DNA from: Oscheius sp. JU75
Taxonomy: Eukaryota > Nematoda > Chromadorea > Rhabditida > Rhabditidae
DNA: 64,000 nt
Assembly: GCA_037178855.1 (NCBI GenBank)
Contig: JASJZC010000002.1
Span: 8,940,501-9,004,500, forward strand
Reading direction: 5' to 3'
The translations under genes and the position numbers were made by a program. A model generated the notes under the pieces. It worked only from the letters and a program-made list of their open reading frames with translations, had not been told where the DNA came from and ran no database searches. Of this stretch, positions 59,801-64,000 are shown in pieces. How positions within the stretch are numbered: position 1 is the first letter of the stretch; each line of letters begins with the position of its first letter.

Positions 59801-62735
59801 TCTGTCGCATCAAGGTTTTCTAGGCTGAAACCGAGCTGGATGTTCCAATTGGCCTACATGGCTCTCTTCCCCTCTTTATTCACATGTTCCTAACCCGAGT
59901 CTTCCATATCAGACGACTAAATGTTGCGGCCGCCAAAATCCAAACAGCTTGGAGAGCTTTGAGACTTTTGAAACATCTGAAGGTATGAAAGTTTTCTGTG
60001 ATTTCAATTGATTCTTCCAGAAGTCCCTCCATTCCGAGGAATGCGCTGCCTTGCGTCGCGTTCGGGAAACTTCACTAGTGGAAAGTCATAGCCAGAATAT
60101 GTACACTATTGGAACAGACGATTTAACGGCGTATGGTGAAGAGAAGACCTACGTTGTTGAGAAGGGGGCCGTTTCTGAGAATGAGAAAGTAAGATTAGAA
60201 TAGGTCCAGAGCAGGGTCAGAGGCTGGGAGACAGAGAGAAAGGGGACATGGAGGCGGGGAGGCAGAGATTCAGAAACAGTTATGCTTTATGTACTATGGT
60301 TCTACACACTGCCCACTGTTTAAAAGAACATCAAATTGCAGTACAAAACGAACACGCTTGAAGAGGAAGCCATTCAGACTGCCGGCGAAGAAGAGAGTCT
60401 AAACATGCCTCTTGTCTCACAGAAATGCAGTCTCGAGCTGGAAAGCACCAAAAATAGCCAGAGCCCTACTGGAAAAATGACTTCAACACACGGAGAGGAG
60501 TCAGAACTTGCCAACGACACTTTCCAAGAAACGCAGACGACTTTCCTAGACTCTTATAGTCAGCCCCAGACTGATGACAGCTGCTCGTCCTTGGTGGAAA
60601 TACTCAAAAGCTGCCAGTTATCCGAAAAGGAAGATGTGGAAAAGGTGGTCTACAAAGACGAATTGAAACAGACAGACTCTGTCGAAGAGCCGAACTTCTC
60701 AGAACTATCGCTCGAGTACGTCGAAAGTTATTTCGGGGAAGAAGAACAGCCGGAAAAGATAAAACGACAGGCTCTTGAAGCTTCGGTAAGGGTCAGTTGA
60801 TCTAGTTAAAAAATTGTTTTAGACTGGAACAGCCGACCAAAAGGACATTGTTCAACGGTCTTTTGTTGAGCAGATCAAGGAGGAAGTCGTCAGTCTTCAG
60901 GATATTGAGGATTCTTTTTATGAGAAAAACCATAATGCGTAAGTATTCAGGGTATCGCAGTGAGACCGTAAGACAGAAATAGAAAGACAGAGAGACATAG
61001 AGACAGAGAAGTACTTGCATCGAATTTCAGTTCTCTGGACGAGTCAATTCAACGCGCTCTGGACGAAATCGACCAGATTAACTTGAGAGAACACGCTGCT
61101 CTTGTCATTCAAAAGCATTGGAGAGGCTATACCATCCGTAAAAACTTCAAGCTGTTGAGAGACAGATCATTCCAAAATAGCCAGACAGAACTTCATGAGA
61201 CGAGTAGCACTCCACTGCAAGAAGAGCTGCTGGCCATTTTCGATCAGTAGCTTGATTTTTCACATTGGTCCAATTATGATCATTCAGATCCCAAGAAGTG
61301 GCGAAGTGCCAAGAAACTGAAAAGATAGTTCTGGTTCAAAGCTATATCCGAAGATTTCTGGCCAAGAAGGAGATGAATACTTTGAGAAAGAACCAGAGGG
61401 AGACAGAGAGAAAGGTCCTTATGGAAAAAGACGGAAGACGGAAAATGGAGAGGAACGTTGTCATTGTTCAGGTAAAGCACAGTAAAGCAGAGAGAGAGAG
61501 AGAGACTGTTCAGAAGCACATTCGAGGATTCTTGGCAAGGAGACGAGTCGGAGAGACGATCAAGAAGGAAATGGCAAATCTTGAAAAGGAAGCAATAAAG
61601 GCAGTCAAGCCTCCTCAGCTAACTCCCTGTTCGTCCCCGGCCATTTCACGTCTCTTGCCAAATCCGTTGATTACCTCATCTACTCCGGAGCTTTTAGTGA
61701 GTTTTCTGACTTTCAGAAGGAAAATTTGTACCTTTTAGAGAACACTTCGTCGTCTCCGCAGAGACATCAACGACGTCAAAGCCCACAACATTGCCTACGA
61801 GACTGCTCTCAACGTAAAAAAAAATTCCAATCTAACTGAATACAGACTTCAGAATCTTAAAGGCTTGCGTAAATGTACATCTCTGGAGCAGCAGACCAAG
61901 GCAGCTAAACTTATTCAACGCGTTTGGAGAGGCTACAAAACAAGAAGGGACAATGGGGAAGTGATTCAGAAACTGCACGAGGCTATGGAAACCTACAGGG
62001 AGAACATGAATAGATTGGAGTTAACTCAGGATCGTCTTCAGGACAATCGTCCCGCTTGTCAGAAGTGTGTTTTGAGAAAAGACAGACAGATACTGTTTTC
62101 CAGACTCTATGAATATACGGAAATGCTATTCGGAACTTCGCTGTACAGAACAAAAGTGGCTGCTATTTGCATCTGTAACTCAACTTTCTGTCTAAAGTCT
62201 TACGTCTTGTTTAGACCGTCTAATCAGCTTGTCTTCCATGCTCTGTGAACATTTTGTCATTCGATGTCAAGGTTTGGCCGCCGTGCTCGATAGAATGGAG
62301 CAAATGGACAGGAGCCCGGGAGAGGAAGAAATTGTGACCAGCTTGACTGCAGTTCTATGCAAAGTTGCTTACGAGGTTTGCCACTAGGAGTGCCACTCAT
62401 TATAACTGTCCTTTTCAGGCAAATACTTGTTCTGCGATCAGAAAGATCCTTCTCTCATTTTCGGAAGACTGTCACAAGAATCTCTTCCATATATTCAATG
62501 CCTTTTACAACAACACAGAGATTGTGAGGAACAGTTCTACTGCGTTGGTCGGACTAAAAGAGGTCTTTCCGGAGATTCAGTATAAGAAGGCAAAGTACTA
62601 TCTGGTACAGGCTCAGAGAAGGTAGGACAAGGGGTGAGAAACAGAGTGAGCAATCTGTTTAGATTCAATCGCCTCGGAGAGAACGATGTCAAGAAAATGG
62701 CTCTGAGAAGTCTCTCTCAGCACTACAACATGTAA
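56830..62735 (+). CDS. aspm-1: ASPM (abnormal spindle) orthologue
   Basis: 23 exons, first 56830-56883, last 62663-62735. The main ones are 57935-58132, 58360-58668, 58706-58961, 59053-59250, 60342-60785, 61031-61246, 61288-61471, 61514-61696, 61739-62174, 62215-62375 and 62419-62621. The sum is 4215 nt, or 1404 aa (C. elegans aspm-1 about 1,190; human 3,477). A basic N-terminus is followed by ASPM-type calponin-homology domains: ILKTSLLRVFLSFHPVWLHL, AGHKETILEVLWRI, and CH2 NSLNDLKDGVLLSMIW. Then come an acidic linker and five IQ calmodulin-binding motifs: KIQTAWRALR, VIQKHWRGYTIR, LVQSYIRRFLAK, IVQKHIRGFLARR and LIQRVWRGYKTRR. The C-terminal helical repeats resemble the ARM-like ASPM tail. 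It acts at spindle poles in mitosis and meiosis. Exon 9 may end at 59250 or 59248 with a matching acceptor shift. Two short stop-free in-frame introns are discussed in the findings. Confidence 0.93.
57540..57610 (+). repeat. tRNA-like B-box fragment in ASPM intron 2
   Basis: 'acctgggttcgatccccttcg' contains a canonical pol III B box. The rest does not fold as a tRNA. It is similar to the interior of the MFSD8-intron element (ggttcgatccccctcttcg). Confidence 0.4.
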
Positions 62736-63753
62736 AACATACATATTCTGATAATGGATTCTGTCTATTTCTCTATCTACCCGTCTCTCTGTCTTTGTAT
62801 CTCTTTGTCTCACTGTTTCGCTGTACTGTATGTATGGGACCATACGCTCCTTTTTTGAAGAGAGTCCAGATTTGAATTGAAAGTAATGTCCTGCTCTCTA
62901 GTTTTGAATGAAACAGAAAAGATTTGGAGACATTGATGGAGAGAAACTTCTGTTAGACCCAAGGCTTCGGAAATTAGTGACAAGCCAAAAGCGAAAGCAA
63001 GTCTAGTTATCAAAGGTTTTAGAAACTTTTTTGTAACATTCCAAAAAGGAATTGCAGTTTTGCTTCCGAAGCTCTTATTCTACCAGGAGCTTTTCCTCAA
63101 CAACATCATCTCTTCCCGAGCCTCTAAAGTCGATAAATTCTATTTTCTTTCGCAATAGACACAGACAGAGACATTGCGAACAGTAGCGAACTGTGAAGAA
63201 ACGTCTGTTGGCTCGTGGATTCGCCACTTGCAGGTAGCCATCGTAAGATGGAGTCCGTGCTCGGCCTTCCTGGCTCCCTCGGCTCTTTAATGGATTCACA
63301 GCGGTGTTTGTTATGGTTCATGGAAACATCAGAGCTGCAAGCGAAGACTGAAAGTGCTCTGACTCTGCGCCCAATTTTATTGGAAAGTAGACATGGACAG
63401 AAATAGAGACACTTTCAATTTGGTTGTTGCTCAAATTTTCAGAAGATTGGAAGAATCTGAACCAATGATGGGAAGAGGACAAGAAGCCAAACTGCTACAC
63501 GGATGCTCTGCGATTGTGAGTGTTACGATTGGAAACGTCCTGCAAGCTTATTTTCTATTCTGCTCTCATAGTTCTGCCCTTCTGCTAGTTTCTGTTGACT
63601 CCCTTACTGCTCCTACCTCCATGTCCCTCTGTCTCTGTTTCTCTCTTTGTCTGTTTGTTCTTGTATCTCTGTCGTTGTCTCTTTGTCCGTGTCTCTATGT
63701 CTCTCTAGATATCGAATGTTTTTATGCTTCAACTGTAATTTTGTAATTTTCTG
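62736..63753. other. Spacer downstream of ASPM
   Basis: About 1 kb with TCTCTG repeats (62760-62820, 63620-63710). One open stretch on the plus strand (about 62935-63160) reads like possible coding sequence, but I found no start, family or convincing splice partners. Confidence 0.35.
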
Positions 63754-63983
63754 CTAGTTGCTTGACGGCCAAACGGCCATGTAAATACGGTAGAATGGCG
63801 CGCCGTCTTGTTTGGTACTCAGAGTCCAAAAAGGAGAGGCATTGGTCTGCTTGATTAGAGAACCGTTTTCCTCTTCGATATTCTTGTAGACAGCAAACTT
63901 TTTTCTGAAAGAGAACATTGTGATCTCTCTACTACTGAAGCGCAATGGTGTCCGCCTGTACGTGCGTCACCACGAGAAAAAAG
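63754..63983 (-). CDS. 3' end of a small, possibly secreted protein (partial)
   Basis: Two exons (minus): 63983-63936 and 63904-63754; the 5' part lies beyond the window. Joined in phase they read FFLVVTHVQADTIALQKKF.., then QTNASPFWTLSTKQDG, ending MAVWPSSN. The first exon looks like the hydrophobic end of a signal peptide with cleavage after VQA. If so, the mature protein is only about 55 residues. No family is recognised. The splice sites (gtagta / tttcag) are acceptable. Confidence 0.5.
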
Positions 63984-64000
63984 CTGGTAAGTCACGGCGT

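Noticed and set aside
62935-63160. Plus-strand open stretch as an exon
   Set aside because: Opens after a stop with no ATG; splice sites are weak; the minus strand is open over the same span, so coding status is ambiguous.

Overview
The window is animal nuclear DNA and almost certainly comes from a nematode. The genes are split by many GT-AG introns, often only 35-45 nt long. Three loci carry nematode signatures: a seven-transmembrane chemoreceptor of the Sre type (ER-x-CASYFLEDYEKKKR motif), a family-92 (DUF23) glycosyltransferase, and a synaptotagmin-1 gene with the duplicated, mutually exclusive C2B exons known from C. elegans snt-1. Several start codons sit 0-12 nt downstream of a splice-acceptor-like ttt(c/t)ag, as expected if spliced leaders are trans-spliced. 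The species cannot be named from the sequence. A degenerate (CAGAGA/TCTCTG)n microsatellite is scattered through introns and spacers in both orientations.

Layout. 1-8.7 kb: RERE/atrophin (EGL-27-like) co-repressor on the minus strand, 10 exons, 910 aa. 8.7-21.8 kb: about 13 kb upstream of it with no recognisable gene, rich in GA repeats and SINE-like fragments. 21.8-23.9 kb: a GRTP1-type TBC RabGAP (+), tail to tail with ALG6 (-, 23.9-29.2 kb), whose intron 4 holds a decayed hAT transposase. 30.8-33.1 kb: TMCO4-like alpha/beta hydrolase (+), tail to tail with a small secreted TIL-domain protein (-). Upstream of that on the minus strand is the GT92 enzyme (33.9-35.4 kb). 38.1-40.5 kb: MFSD8/CLN7-like lysosomal transporter (+). 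41.4-43.1 kb: the Sre-type receptor (+). 46.2-48.95 kb: synaptotagmin snt-1 (+). 49.3-50.8 kb: a nematode-type protein tyrosine phosphatase (-) whose frame is broken in several places. 52.4-53.3 kb TMEM222, 54.0-56.0 kb U2A' (SNRPA1) and 56.8-62.7 kb ASPM, all (+). 63.75 kb to the end: the 3' end of a small, probably secreted protein (-).

The gene models come from reading the sequence. Exon boundaries were chosen from splice sites, phase and family similarity remembered from known proteins. For nine genes (RERE, ALG6, TIL protein, GT92, MFSD8, Sre, snt-1, TMEM222, U2A') and for ASPM the summed exon lengths are exact multiples of three. The genes are mostly unrelated housekeeping, neuronal and nematode-specific functions and do not form one pathway. 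The notable content is structural: the snt-1 alternative exon pair, several apparently undescribed non-autonomous repeat families, candidate trans-splice acceptors, and very short introns, a few of which are in frame and stop-free and so could be retained.
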